In this document: positions 54,171 through 63,181 of the stretch, piece after piece
How the letters are laid out: each line of letters begins with the position of its first letter
Position numbering within the stretch: position 1 is the stretch's first letter
Source of the DNA: Microbacterium indicum DSM 19969
GTDB taxonomy: Bacteria > Actinomycetota > Actinomycetes > Actinomycetales > Microbacteriaceae
DNA: 64,000 bases
NCBI RefSeq assembly: GCF_000422385.1
Contig: NZ_AULR01000011.1
Location: forward strand, 34,045 to 98,044
Reading direction: 5' to 3'
Program-made: the position numbers and the translations under genes
Notes under the pieces: model-generated
The model's database searches: none
What the model was told of the DNA's origin: nothing
What the model saw: the letters and a program-made list of their open reading frames with translations, nothing else

Positions 54171-55649
54171 ATGACGCAACCCTCATCCCGAGCAGCCCGC
54201 TGGCGGCGCGTGGGCTTCGTCGCGCTCGTGGTCGCGCCGTTCGTTGCCGCGGTGCCGATCCTCGTCTCCATGGCGCGCTCCGGCGACCTGTTCGATCTCA
54301 TCCGCCCCGCGTGGTGGCTGATCCTCTTCGGGCCGACGGCGATCGCCCTCGTCCTGGCCGTCGCGTTCACGCTTCTCGAGCGCCAGCCCGGGCGGATGCC
54401 GGCGCTCGATCGCACGCCGCGCGAGGGGATGGTCGTGTCCCACCGGATCCAGAGCACGGGCGACACTACGTCGAGCCGCATCACCGCGGTCGAGTACCGG
54501 GCCGCCGACGGCCGCCTGCACCGCGCCGATCTCCTGGAGGAGCTCACGGAGGAGAGCACGCGGGCGATCCCTCCCGGATCCCCCGTGGAGCTGTACGCGT
54601 TCCAGGATCCGCAGTTCGCGCGCACGGCCGTGTTCCTCACTGAGGCGCACGACGACCTCGTCAGGCAGGGCATCGGATCCATCAGGTGGGGCGTCGACCG
54701 CTCGGCCCGGTTCGCGGACGGGCCCGTCCCCGGTTCCCCGTACGTGGGGCAGGACGCCGGCGACGTCTTCGCCGAGCCCGCACCGCCCGCACGGCCCCGC
54801 CGCTCCCGGCTCCGGTACGAGCAGAAGCAGGTCCGCAACCTGACCGCGCTGCTGCTCGGGACGCTGCTGGTCACGCTCGCCGTCGTCGGCGCCGGCCGGG
54901 TCATCTGGTGGTCCCCGCTCACGAGCACGCAGGCGTCGCCCGGGATCGGGATCGGCGTGACCTCCGTCGGGCCCTCGGGGAGCGACGAGCTCGGAGAGGT
55001 CGTCTACGTGCCGTACACGCTCGATGGGCGGCCCACCTCCCAGAACCGGATCGCGGCGGTGTCGCTCGCGGACGGGGCGCTGCTTTGGGACCGCCGGCTC
55101 GACTCGGATCCGGGGAGCGCGTTCCCCGTCGCCGTGACCGCGATCGAGCCGGAGGGATCCGGCGAACAGGGCGACCAGTCAGCGCCGACCGACACGGTGG
55201 TCGTGACCACGGAGCACGGGGAGGTCGGCCTCTACCCCGACGACGGCGCCGAGAGCTGCGGCGCCGCGACGCACCTCGCGAACGACTGCGGCGTCGAGGC
55301 GGGACAGGGCGTGCTCGCGAGCGCCGACGGATCGAACAGACAGGTGCTCACCGCCCCGGGCGGCGACACGGTGCTCGACCCCCTGACGGGCGAGCCCGCG
55401 GGCGACGGCTTCCGCATCGAGGTCGGCGCCGGCGATCGTCTGTCACTCCTCGTGGGCGATCAGGAGACCGCCGCGCTCGACGGCGTCTCGGGGCTCCAGC
55501 AGGTGCTCGTGGCGCCCTCGGGCCGGGTCGTCCTCCTGATGCGCGGCGAGAACGACAAGGCCGTTCTGGTCATCGCCGCGGAAGACGGCCTCCGGCAGTT
55601 CGCGATCGGCGACCGCGGCCTGGTCGCGTGGCCCGCGTGGATGGGCTGA
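54171..55649 (+). CDS. Hypothetical membrane-anchored protein with extracytoplasmic propeller-like domain
   Basis: 492 residues, not recognised. Two N-terminal membrane helices (about residues 12-35 and 42-66), a cytoplasmic region of about 150 residues with HRIQSTGD and ELYAFQDP, a third helix at about 225-248, and then about 240 outer residues rich in beta-strands (AAVSLADGALLWDRRLD, VVVTTEHGEVGLYPDDG), like a PQQ/WD-type propeller. A conserved cysteine pair (SCGAATHLANDC) may form a disulfide. GGAGGAT precedes the ATG. It converges on the WD40-like gene next to it. Confidence 0.8.
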   Translation: MTQPSSRAARWRRVGFVALVVAPFVAAVPILVSMARSGDLFDLIRPAWWLILFGPTAIALVLAVAFTLLERQPGRMPALDRTPREGMVVSHRIQSTGDTTSSRITAVEYRAADGRLHRADLLEELTEESTRAIPPGSPVELYAFQDPQFARTAVFLTEAHDDLVRQGIGSIRWGVDRSARFADGPVPGSPYVGQDAGDVFAEPAPPARPRRSRLRYEQKQVRNLTALLLGTLLVTLAVVGAGRVIWWSPLTSTQASPGIGIGVTSVGPSGSDELGEVVYVPYTLDGRPTSQNRIAAVSLADGALLWDRRLDSDPGSAFPVAVTAIEPEGSGEQGDQSAPTDTVVVTTEHGEVGLYPDDGAESCGAATHLANDCGVEAGQGVLASADGSNRQVLTAPGGDTVLDPLTGEPAGDGFRIEVGAGDRLSLLVGDQETAALDGVSGLQQVLVAPSGRVVLLMRGENDKAVLVIAAEDGLRQFAIGDRGLVAWPAWMG

Positions 55650-55681
55650 CCGAGCGGTCGGAGGATGCGCGGGGTGGCCGC

Positions 55682-56563
55682 TCAGACCGCGTCGAGGCGG
55701 TACAGGTGAGCCCGATTCTCTGCCGTGATCAGCAGTTCCTTTCCGTCGGGCGTGAACGTCGGGTTGTGTACGAGCCCCTCGGCGGGGAACTCGTCGCGCA
55801 CCTCGAACGTGTGCGCGTCCAGGATGCGGATCCGACCCTCGTTCCCGCCCGCGGCGAGCAGGTGACCGTCGGGCGAGAGCGCCGGCGTACTGCTCAGGTC
55901 GTCGATCTGCCGCCCCGTCCCCGTGTGCACGACGTGGTCCCAGAGCCCCGCGATGATCACTGCCCGGGCGTGCGGATCCCACAGCGCGCGGGCCGGCCCG
56001 TGCGGCAGCTGCGAGAGATCGATCGGGATCGTCTCGCTCTCGCCGGTCCGGGGGTCGAACCAGCTCAGCAGATGCTCGCGCGACGCGAGCTCCTCGAGCA
56101 GCAGGAGCCGGTCTTCGCCGATGGCGGGCCGCAGGTCGAGGATCCGCGACGACGGGCGCTCGAACATCGCGACCTCACCGGTGAGGCCGTCGACGAGATC
56201 GATGCGGGTCGTGCCTGAGGCGAGCTTGATCGGCTCGAGCAGCGTGGTGCCGTCGACCGCGAGCACGAGATCCTTCTCGTGGGATCGGTAGAGCTTGCCC
56301 TTCGGGCGGCCCTTCCACCGCACGGAGCCGTCCGCCACGTCGAACACGCGTCGGGTCGAGGAGTGGCTGCGGTCCGCGAGCAGCGACCCGTCGGCCAGCA
56401 GCGCCGCGCAGCTGCCGTTCGACCCGGTCGGGATGACGCCGATCTCCTCGCCGGAGGCGACGTCGTGGATGTAGGCCTTCGACTGACGCTCGCGCAGGAG
56501 CCTGCGCCCGTCGGGCGACAGCGAGGAGTGGTAGGCGGGACCGAAATTCCGAATCAGCTCCAT
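55682..56563 (-). CDS. WD40/YVTN-like propeller protein
   Basis: 293 residues, soluble, no signal peptide. Repeated LSPDGRRLL, ALSPDGHLLAAGG, TFTPDGKELLIT and LWDPHARAV units are WD40/TolB-like propeller blades, about six or seven. No catalytic motif. TACCGT lies 6 bp before the ATG at 56563. It probably serves as a protein-binding scaffold; its partner is unknown, though the convergent neighbour also has a propeller-like domain. Confidence 0.82.
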   Translation of the reverse strand: MELIRNFGPAYHSSLSPDGRRLLRERQSKAYIHDVASGEEIGVIPTGSNGSCAALLADGSLLADRSHSSTRRVFDVADGSVRWKGRPKGKLYRSHEKDLVLAVDGTTLLEPIKLASGTTRIDLVDGLTGEVAMFERPSSRILDLRPAIGEDRLLLLEELASREHLLSWFDPRTGESETIPIDLSQLPHGPARALWDPHARAVIIAGLWDHVVHTGTGRQIDDLSSTPALSPDGHLLAAGGNEGRIRILDAHTFEVRDEFPAEGLVHNPTFTPDGKELLITAENRAHLYRLDAV

Positions 56564-56569
56564 GCGGTC

Positions 56570-56575
56570 ACGGTA
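56570..56575 (-). promoter_or_regulatory. -10 hexamer before the WD40-like gene
   Basis: TACCGT on the minus strand, 6 bp before the ATG at 56563. Confidence 0.35.
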
Positions 56576-56690
56576 TCGACGCGAGGTGACGCGGTCGAGG
56601 ACGGGAGCTCAACGTTCGGGTGTCCGCCGAAGAGCCTCGGCACGCCGGCGCGAACGACGTCCTCCACGGCGGTGCCAGGTGCGCGTCGAT

Positions 56691-57920
56691 TCAGATCGAG
56701 GAACCTGCGCGGGACCCGACCGCGGCGCTGGTGGTCTTCTTCGGGAATCGCGCGAAGAGGCCGATCGCCGTCGCAGACAGGGCGAGCGCAGCACCGAACC
56801 ACATGGCCGCACCCGTGCCGCCGAGGTCGACGACGACCCCGCCGACAGCCGAGCCGATGGCGATCGCCGCCTGGAGCACGGAGGCGAGGATGGCAGAGAC
56901 GGCTTCACGGGCATCGGGCGCCGCTCGGAACGCCCAGTTCTGCATCGTGACAGGGCCCGCCCCGACCACGAGTCCCCATACCGTGGTCACGACGACCGGG
57001 CCGGCCGGCGCCTCGGTGAGGATCTGCGTCGCCGCGAGCGCCAGCGTGAGAGCCCCGAGGGTCCCGACGACGGCGACTCGGATGCGGCGGGCGGCCAGCG
57101 CCCCACCGAGGAAATTGCCGACGATTCCTCCGACCCCGTAGAGCACGAGGAGCGTGGTCATCAGCGCCTGCGGAGTCTGCAGGGTCTCCGCGTAGTAGGG
57201 CGTGATGAAGGTGTAGGCGGCGTACTGCCCGATCCAGGCGGTCAGGGCGCCGAGAACCAGCAGGACGACGGGGCCGCGGCGAAGGAGGCGCGGCAGCGTG
57301 GCGAGCGAGGCTCCGCCGACCGCGGGGATCGACGGCAATGCGACAGCCTGCCCGACCACGGCCGCGGCCGCGAAGGCCGTGGCCAGCCAGAAGACGAGGC
57401 GCCAGTCCAAGACCGTTGCGAGGAACTGGATGGTCGGAACGCCCACCACGCTGCCGATGGAGATGCCGCTGAAGATGAACGCGGTTGCGCGGCCGACGCT
57501 GCGTTCGTGGGTGATGCGCGTCGCGAGGCCGCCCGCCTGCGACCAGAACCCGCCGATCGAGACTCCGAGCAGGCCGCGGGCGATCAGCAGCACCGCGAAG
57601 TCGGGCGCAAGGGCCGACAGCGCGTTGGATACCACGAAGAGTGCGCCGTAGGCGAGGAGGAGGTGTTTCCGATCGACTCGCCCCGTCGTCGCCCCCAACA
57701 CGAACGCGGCGACCGCCGCGACGATCGCAGGCATCGCGACGGTGAGGCCGGCGATCCCCTCCGAGACCCCCATGCCGGCGGAGATCTCGGAGATCATCCC
57801 GACCGGCAGCAGCTCGGAGATCACCAGCGCGAGCGATCCGATCGAGATCGCGATCACCGCCGTCCACGCACGTCGCGGCGGGACGGGCCAGCCGTGTGAT
57901 GCGTCATGTCTCGATGTCAT
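56691..57920 (-). CDS. MFS transporter, DHA1 drug-efflux type
   Basis: 409 residues from the ATG at 57920, preceded by AAGGAGAG; an upstream in-frame start would lack a ribosome-binding site. Twelve membrane helices with SLALVISELLPVGMISEI in the first helix (drug/arabinose efflux type) and GLLGVSIGGFWSQAGGLATR in the loop region. Divergent from a TetR gene, with repeats between, so it is probably an inducible efflux pump. Confidence 0.92.
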   Translation of the reverse strand: MTSRHDASHGWPVPPRRAWTAVIAISIGSLALVISELLPVGMISEISAGMGVSEGIAGLTVAMPAIVAAVAAFVLGATTGRVDRKHLLLAYGALFVVSNALSALAPDFAVLLIARGLLGVSIGGFWSQAGGLATRITHERSVGRATAFIFSGISIGSVVGVPTIQFLATVLDWRLVFWLATAFAAAAVVGQAVALPSIPAVGGASLATLPRLLRRGPVVLLVLGALTAWIGQYAAYTFITPYYAETLQTPQALMTTLLVLYGVGGIVGNFLGGALAARRIRVAVVGTLGALTLALAATQILTEAPAGPVVVTTVWGLVVGAGPVTMQNWAFRAAPDAREAVSAILASVLQAAIAIGSAVGGVVVDLGGTGAAMWFGAALALSATAIGLFARFPKKTTSAAVGSRAGSSI

Positions 57921-57963
57921 CGTCGCTCTCCTTTTCGCCCGCGGTCCAGTTATGGATCGAACA

Positions 57964-58005
57964 GTCAAGAACGGTACGACATAATGGACCTATTGGTCAA
58001 GAACG
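57964..58005. promoter_or_regulatory. Direct repeats in the MFS/tetR divergent region
   Basis: GTCAAGAACG occurs at 57964-57973 and 57996-58005, 32 bp apart. A small inverted pair GACC/GGTC (57987-57998, spacer TATT) partly overlaps the second copy. Likely binding sites for the divergent TetR. Confidence 0.55.
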
Positions 58006-58041
58006 CGGTGCCGCACGAGCATCGCCGGAAGGATGTGCGGC

Positions 58042-58671
58042 ATGCCGCGACCGCGGAAATTCGAGGAGTCGGAAGTCGTCGCCTCGGCGGGCCGGGCGTT
58101 CGCCGAGACGGGATACGCCGGTACCTCCGTCGACGACCTCGTCGCCGCGACGGGACTCGGTCGCCAGAGTCTCTACAACGCCTTCGGCGGCAAGAAGGAG
58201 CTCTTCATGCGCGCCTTCCTCAGCGATACGGAAGACGCCGTCGCCGCCGTGGAGGCAGTCCGTCACGGCGCCGACAGCCCGATCGTGCGTATCCGAGCAC
58301 GCCTGATCGAGGTGGCCGTCACATACGGGTCAGCGCAGTCGCAGCCCTCGCTCTTCGCCAAGACCGCGATGGAGCTCTCCGCCCGCGTCCCGGAGGTGCG
58401 CACCTCTGTCCTCAAGGCATTCGACGACATGCAGGCGCACTACGAGGCCTGCATCGTCGAGGCGCAGGAAGCCGGGGAGGTCGCCGCCGACGCCGACGCC
58501 GCTGCCCTCGGCGCCCTCTTCCTCGCCCTGATCGAGGGCATGGCGATCCTCGGCGGATCCGGCGTTCCCCGTGCCGACCTGATCGCGGTCGGGCTGACAT
58601 CGCTCGACGCCATCCCGCTCACCGCCCGCGGCCGGGAGTCTCTGGCCGCTTCCGACGGCGACTGGTCCTGA
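58042..58671 (+). CDS. TetR-family transcriptional regulator (AcrR-like)
   Basis: 209 residues from ATG 58042, 9 bp after GGAAGG; ATG at 58033 would sit directly on it. HTH at about residues 14-55 with FAETGYAGTSVDDLVAATGLGRQSLYNAFGGKKELF-type sequence, a classic TetR recognition helix. The C-terminal domain is like that of TetR_C_33-type regulators. Divergent from the MFS pump, which it probably represses. Confidence 0.93.
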   Translation: MPRPRKFEESEVVASAGRAFAETGYAGTSVDDLVAATGLGRQSLYNAFGGKKELFMRAFLSDTEDAVAAVEAVRHGADSPIVRIRARLIEVAVTYGSAQSQPSLFAKTAMELSARVPEVRTSVLKAFDDMQAHYEACIVEAQEAGEVAADADAAALGALFLALIEGMAILGGSGVPRADLIAVGLTSLDAIPLTARGRESLAASDGDWS

Positions 58672-58871
58672 CCTCGGCGCGGCGCCCTGGCCTCGCCCCG
58701 ACGAGGCATTCATTACGAGTGAATCGCTCCTGAGCGGCGGCCTCAGACACAGAGAGGCCCCAGGCGATTCCGGTTGAACCGTGGACGACCCAGACTGCGA
58801 GTGGGACTGGCCTTCGCGCTGGCCGCACCCGGTCGCGATCTGACGTGATGTGCGGTGCGCGGGGGCCGCCC
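58672..58871. other. 200-bp intergenic region with nested hairpin
   Basis: It separates convergent genes. GAATCGC (58721-58727) pairs with GCGATTC (58764-58770), and inside it GGCCTC (58739-58744) pairs with GAGGCC (58754-58759), giving an interrupted hairpin that could end both transcripts. No gene is supported. Confidence 0.45.
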
Positions 58872-60413
58872 TCACGCGTGAGCCGTCTGCCTCACCCATC
58901 CACGCTCGTCGCCCGACCAGCGGTTCACGGGCATCGGGCGCGCCGCGGTCTCGTGGTGCATCCGTGTGAACGCGGGTACGAAGACGGCGTTGAGCGCGTC
59001 GAGGCGGTCCATCTCCTCGCGCAGGGCCGGCATCTCCTCGCGGAACGCCGCGATGACTGCGTCCTCGTCGATCTGCGTGAGGCGACCGTTCTCCACCGTC
59101 ACCACGCCGTCGACCATCACGCGCGCGATCGACGAGCCGTTCTCGCTGTACACGAGGTGGTTCTCGAGCCGGCCCCGCGGCAGGAACGCGAGCGTCTCCG
59201 TGTCGAACATGACCAGGTCGGCGCGCTTGCCGACCTCAAGCGATCCGATTGCGTGGTCGAGCACGCCGCTGCGGGCGCCGCCGATCGTCGCGGCGGAGAG
59301 CACCTCGGGCACCGTCGGCCACCGCTCGAAGTCGGGCTCGGTCACCTTGTGGAGCAGCGCGGCAGTCTTCATCACGTCCATCAGCCGCGGAGAGTCGCTC
59401 GACGAACATCCGTCCGTGCCGAGCCCCAGGTTCACCCCGGCGTCGCGATACCTTCGCCACGGCAGGATGCCCGACCCCAGCTTGAGGTTGGAGATCGCAT
59501 TGTGAGACACCGAGACACCGGCCCGCGCGATCCGTTCGATGTCCTCGTCCGTCACCCAGATGCCGTGCGCGAACGTCGTACGCGGGCTGAGCGCGCCAAT
59601 CTCGTCGAGGTGCTGCACGAGCGTCCGTCCGCCGTACAGCTCATCTCCGGTCACGGCCTGCGTCTTCGTTTCCAGCACGTGCACGTGCACTTCGGCGTCG
59701 TAGCGCTCCGCGAGCCGCGTCGCGCCCGCGAGGAGGTCGTCGGTGCAGCGCTGCGGCCCCGACGGCGCGAGCATGTAGCGGATGCGGCCGGCCGCCCTTC
59801 CGTGATGGCGATCGAACGCGGCCCGGGAGAATTCGAGGTATTCGTCGGCGGTCAGCATCGGCATCGCGCGCACATCGCGCACGAGCTCGTCCGGCAGCCA
59901 GTCGGCCGCGAACGGGAGCGTGTCGACGAACGGGCGGTTGATGACGTGGCCCGAGACGTTCGCGCGGATGCCGATGTCCGCGTACGCTCCGACGACCGCG
60001 GCGAGCTGGTCGGCGTCCTGCCCCGGCGTCTCGAGCACGTCGTCGATCAGCGTCGTCACACCCGCCTTCATCGACTCCATCGCGAACATCAACGACCGCA
60101 GCCGGATGCGATCAGGGCTCACCGGGGCAGCGCCGAGGATCGGGTATGACTGCAGCATCCACAGCTCGAGCGGCAGGTTGTCGTAGCGACCCTTGTAGAG
60201 GTACTCCCATGAGTGCGTGTGCGCGTTCACGAAGCCCGGCGTGATCAGCATCCCGCTGGCATCGATCACCTCGTCTCCCGCCCGCGCTTCCAGATCGGCG
60301 CCGATCTGCACGATCCGCCCGTCCTCGATCCGGATGTCGGCGCGCACGGGCGCCGCGTCCGTCGCGTCCGCCATCGTGATGACGTCGCCTCCTCTGACCA
60401 GCGTCGCGCTCAT
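58872..60413 (-). CDS. Amidohydrolase, TrzA/AtzB-type (aminohydrolase of N-heterocycles)
   Basis: 513 residues, amidohydrolase superfamily. Metal-binding residues are visible: NAHTHSWEYL near residue 63, HVHVLETKTQ, FAHGIWVTDED and GTDGCSSSDSP with the catalytic Asp. This set matches the cytosine deaminase-like/chlorohydrolase group that removes amino groups or halogen from ring compounds. The gene is coupled (ATGA) to a CodB-like cytosine permease, so a pyrimidine or similar N-heterocycle is the likely substrate (inference). HxH and the fifth-strand Asp are all present. Confidence 0.85.
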   Translation of the reverse strand: MSATLVRGGDVITMADATDAAPVRADIRIEDGRIVQIGADLEARAGDEVIDASGMLITPGFVNAHTHSWEYLYKGRYDNLPLELWMLQSYPILGAAPVSPDRIRLRSLMFAMESMKAGVTTLIDDVLETPGQDADQLAAVVGAYADIGIRANVSGHVINRPFVDTLPFAADWLPDELVRDVRAMPMLTADEYLEFSRAAFDRHHGRAAGRIRYMLAPSGPQRCTDDLLAGATRLAERYDAEVHVHVLETKTQAVTGDELYGGRTLVQHLDEIGALSPRTTFAHGIWVTDEDIERIARAGVSVSHNAISNLKLGSGILPWRRYRDAGVNLGLGTDGCSSSDSPRLMDVMKTAALLHKVTEPDFERWPTVPEVLSAATIGGARSGVLDHAIGSLEVGKRADLVMFDTETLAFLPRGRLENHLVYSENGSSIARVMVDGVVTVENGRLTQIDEDAVIAAFREEMPALREEMDRLDALNAVFVPAFTRMHHETAARPMPVNRWSGDERGWVRQTAHA

Positions 60414-61744
60414 TCCGCCGCTCCGATCGTCTGGGACTGCTCCGGATCGGCCGCCGTCTCGGGCGAGCGCTTCCGCGCCCCGGCGACGGCGTGGCAGATC
60501 GGCGCCGCCACGATTGCGATGATGACGCCCTGCACGGCCGGGCTGCCGATTCCGGTGGCCGTGCCGAACGCGGCCGCCGCGGTGCCGAGGAGGTAGGCGA
60601 CCACGCCGGGCCAGACGAAGGCGGGCACCCCGTCGAGGTCGGTTCCGGGGTCGCGCCTGCGCCACACGAACAGGAAGGTGCCGATGATCACGCCGCCGAG
60701 GGGCGGGATCACGGTGCCGAGCAGCACGAGGAATCCGGTCAGCGCATCGGCGACCCCCGTCACCGCGAGCGCGATGCCGAACACGACGCCGCCCACGATG
60801 AACGGACGCTTATCGCCCTTCCCGAACAGCTCGGCCCCGGCCACGCCGAACGCGTACGCCGCGTTGTCGTTCGTGGTCCACAGGTTGAAGGTCAGGAGGA
60901 AGACCCCGAGCCCTGCGAGCCCGATCGTCATGAGCAAGGCGGTGAAGTCGGACTCGCCGAAAGCGATCGCGCCGACGCCACCGAAGAAGAGCATCGCCGT
61001 CTCGACCACGAGGAGCGACCCGAAGCAGACGACGAACGCCGTCTTGGCGCTGCGCGCGAACCGCGCCCAGTTGCCGATCTGCGTGCCGCCGGAGACGAAC
61101 GTGCCGATCATCAGAGTGAGGGCGAGGCCGGGAGCGATGGATCCGTCGCCCGTCGTGGCGAACATCCCGCCCCAGCCGCCTGCCTCGTCGACGGAGATCG
61201 TCATGATCCACAGGCACAGCGCGAACATCAGCGGCACGGACACCCAGGACAGGATCTCGATGCCCTTGAAGCCCCAGTACGCCGTCGTCGCCATCAGCAC
61301 GCCGCCGAAGACCGCCAGCGGCCACGACACGCTCCAGCCGAGAGCCGACGAGAGCAGGTCGGCGAAGATGCCGACGGTGATGCCGTACCAGCCGATCTGC
61401 GTCCCGCCCAGCACCACCGATGCCCACTTGCCGCCGACCCTGCCGAGAACGAGCCGCGAGATGAGCACCGTCGACAGCCCGGTGCGCGCGCTCGCCGCCG
61501 CGAGGATCGAGACGTAGACGGCGAGCACGACGGCCGCGACGACTGCGAGGCCCAGGAACGGCGCGAACCCGAACGCGCCGGCGACCTGGCCGCCGGTCAC
61601 CATCGTCGGCGTGAAGAAGATGAAGCCCGCCACGACGACGAGCAGGGAGAACCACCCCTGTCGCGCGCGGAGGGGGACGCGAGTCAGGGGGTAGTCCGCG
61701 TCGACCGGTGCGGCCTGCGCGGGAGGGGAAGAGATCTTGGCCAT
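60410..61744 (-). CDS. NCS1-family cytosine/purine permease, CodB-like
   Basis: 444 residues, twelve membrane helices. Family signatures: FFTPTMVTGGQVAGAFGF in the first helix, GGTQIGWYGITVGIFADLL, TFVSGGTQIGNWARFARS and LLTFNLWTTNDNAAYAFGVAG. NCS1 carriers import cytosine, hydantoins, allantoin or purines with sodium or protons. AAAGGAG precedes the ATG. It forms a two-gene operon with the amidohydrolase and is divergent from the PucR regulator. Substrate not determined. Confidence 0.9.
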   Translation of the reverse strand: MAKISSPPAQAAPVDADYPLTRVPLRARQGWFSLLVVVAGFIFFTPTMVTGGQVAGAFGFAPFLGLAVVAAVVLAVYVSILAAASARTGLSTVLISRLVLGRVGGKWASVVLGGTQIGWYGITVGIFADLLSSALGWSVSWPLAVFGGVLMATTAYWGFKGIEILSWVSVPLMFALCLWIMTISVDEAGGWGGMFATTGDGSIAPGLALTLMIGTFVSGGTQIGNWARFARSAKTAFVVCFGSLLVVETAMLFFGGVGAIAFGESDFTALLMTIGLAGLGVFLLTFNLWTTNDNAAYAFGVAGAELFGKGDKRPFIVGGVVFGIALAVTGVADALTGFLVLLGTVIPPLGGVIIGTFLFVWRRRDPGTDLDGVPAFVWPGVVAYLLGTAAAAFGTATGIGSPAVQGVIIAIVAAPICHAVAGARKRSPETAADPEQSQTIGAAE

Positions 61745-61903
61745 GGGGCGCTCCTTTCGCTGAACGCCATTCGAAGCGCCATGTGTTTCGTCGCCGTTGC
61801 GCGGGCGCGGGAAGTGGGAGATCCGCAGGGTGCCGGCGCCCGGGGGTAGGGGAGCCGACACCGGACGAAACACCGGCGACATCGACCGGCAATGGGGCCG
61901 ACG

Positions 61904-61909
61904 TAGCGT
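61904..61909 (+). promoter_or_regulatory. -10 hexamer of leaderless pucR promoter
   Basis: TAGCGT, 6 bp before the ATG at 61916. The 171-bp divergent region also holds several CACCGG/ACCGG copies (about 61858-61890) that might be regulator sites. Confidence 0.4.
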
Positions 61910-61915
61910 CAGCGC

Positions 61916-62989
61916 ATGCCCGCGATCCCGGATACGCCGGACCGCTGGGTGGCGGATGCCATCCGAGTCGGCGGCGTGCTCGAGTGGGCCGACCCGAGGG
62001 TCGACCTCGTCGGGGAGCGGATCGGCACGGATCGGATCATCCGGTGGCCGTTGCCGACGGACCTGCTCGACCCCCGCCCGTACCTGCGCGGCGGCGAGCT
62101 CGTGCTCACGTCGGGGATCTCGATCCTCGACGATGCGTCGCAGCGAGCGTTCGTCTCGGCCGTCCGCAGCGCAGGCGCTGCCGCGATCGGCTACGCCCTC
62201 GGTGTAGTCACCGACACCGTGCCGCCCGCGCTCATCGGCGCGGCGAACGCCTGCGGCCTCGCGGTGCTGTCCGTGCCCTCCGACGTGCCGTTCGTGGAGA
62301 TCATCCAGCGCTTCTCAATCGAGCGGAATCGACGAGAGGCGGAGTCGCGCGAGCAAGCCCGTGTCGGCGCGATCGTGGAGATGGTGCGCCGAGGCCAAGC
62401 CAGCGCCCGGGTGCTGCTTCCCGAGGTCGAAGACCCTGCCCGCGAGGTGCACATCGTCGTGTCGCGGGGAGAACCGGTGGACATCACCGGCGCCGCGCTG
62501 CGCGGGGTGTCGGGGGAGCACGCGATCGCGTTCGTCCCGGCGTCCGGCGCGGCGCCCGCGGCGTCGGCGCACGTCGCGTGCGGATGGAGCGGGCCCGTCG
62601 CGCTCGAGCGCGCGGCGACGGCGATCCGCGAGGCGTTCGCCGCCGCCGCGCTGGCGGAGCGGACCGGCCGGTCGGCGGGGCCGCGCGACCTGGCGACGCT
62701 CGAGGGCCTGGCCCGTCGCCTCACACCGGAGCAGGCTGCGCCGTTCGCGCGCCACGTCATCGAGCCGCTGCGGGATTACGACGCGCGGCACCGGACGCGG
62801 CTACTGCACACGGTCGAGATCGTCTGCCGCACGGAGGGCGCGGTCGCCAGGGCGGCGGCCGAGCTGTTCGTGCACGAGAACACCGTACGAAAGCGGGCGG
62901 CGCGCATCGAGGCGCTCACGGGCCTCGACCCCCTACGGAGCGCGGACCGCGCGGCGTTCCTCATCGCGATGCTCGCCGACGCCGGATGA
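61916..62989 (+). CDS. PucR-family transcriptional regulator
   Basis: 357 residues. N-terminal PucR domain (about residues 15-125): RPYLRGGELVLTSGISI and GLAVLSVPSDVPFVEIIQ. The C-terminus is the PucR HTH_30: ELFVHENTVRKRAARIEALTGLDP. Members sense purine or pyrimidine breakdown products and activate catabolic genes. Divergent from the cytosine-permease/amidohydrolase operon, its expected target. TAGCGT-N6-ATG suggests leaderless expression. Confidence 0.92.
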   Translation: MPAIPDTPDRWVADAIRVGGVLEWADPRVDLVGERIGTDRIIRWPLPTDLLDPRPYLRGGELVLTSGISILDDASQRAFVSAVRSAGAAAIGYALGVVTDTVPPALIGAANACGLAVLSVPSDVPFVEIIQRFSIERNRREAESREQARVGAIVEMVRRGQASARVLLPEVEDPAREVHIVVSRGEPVDITGAALRGVSGEHAIAFVPASGAAPAASAHVACGWSGPVALERAATAIREAFAAAALAERTGRSAGPRDLATLEGLARRLTPEQAAPFARHVIEPLRDYDARHRTRLLHTVEIVCRTEGAVARAAAELFVHENTVRKRAARIEALTGLDPLRSADRAAFLIAMLADAG

Positions 62990-63124
62990 CGAGGGCCACG
63001 ACGAGCGCGTCGAGGCAGCCGTCGACGGTGATCTCGAACCCGAGCTCCCCGTCGTAGAACCCGGTATGGAACACGCCGGCCTGCATCAGACCGATTCCGG
63101 CCGCTCATCCTGGCAAAACCAAAA

Positions 63125-63155
63125 GCGAGAGCCCGGCCGATGGCCGGGCTCTCGC
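63125..63155 (-). terminator. Strong hairpin with A-rich left flank (minus-strand terminator)
   Basis: Perfect 14-bp arms (63125-63138 and 63142-63155) with a 3-base loop. On the minus strand the stem is followed by CTTTTGGTTTTG, a good terminator tail; on the plus strand there is no T-tract. Yet no minus-strand gene lies to its right in the window, which suggests the gene it served was lost or displaced. Confidence 0.7.
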
Positions 63156-63181
63156 CGGTGACATATCTCGCGACTCGTCAC

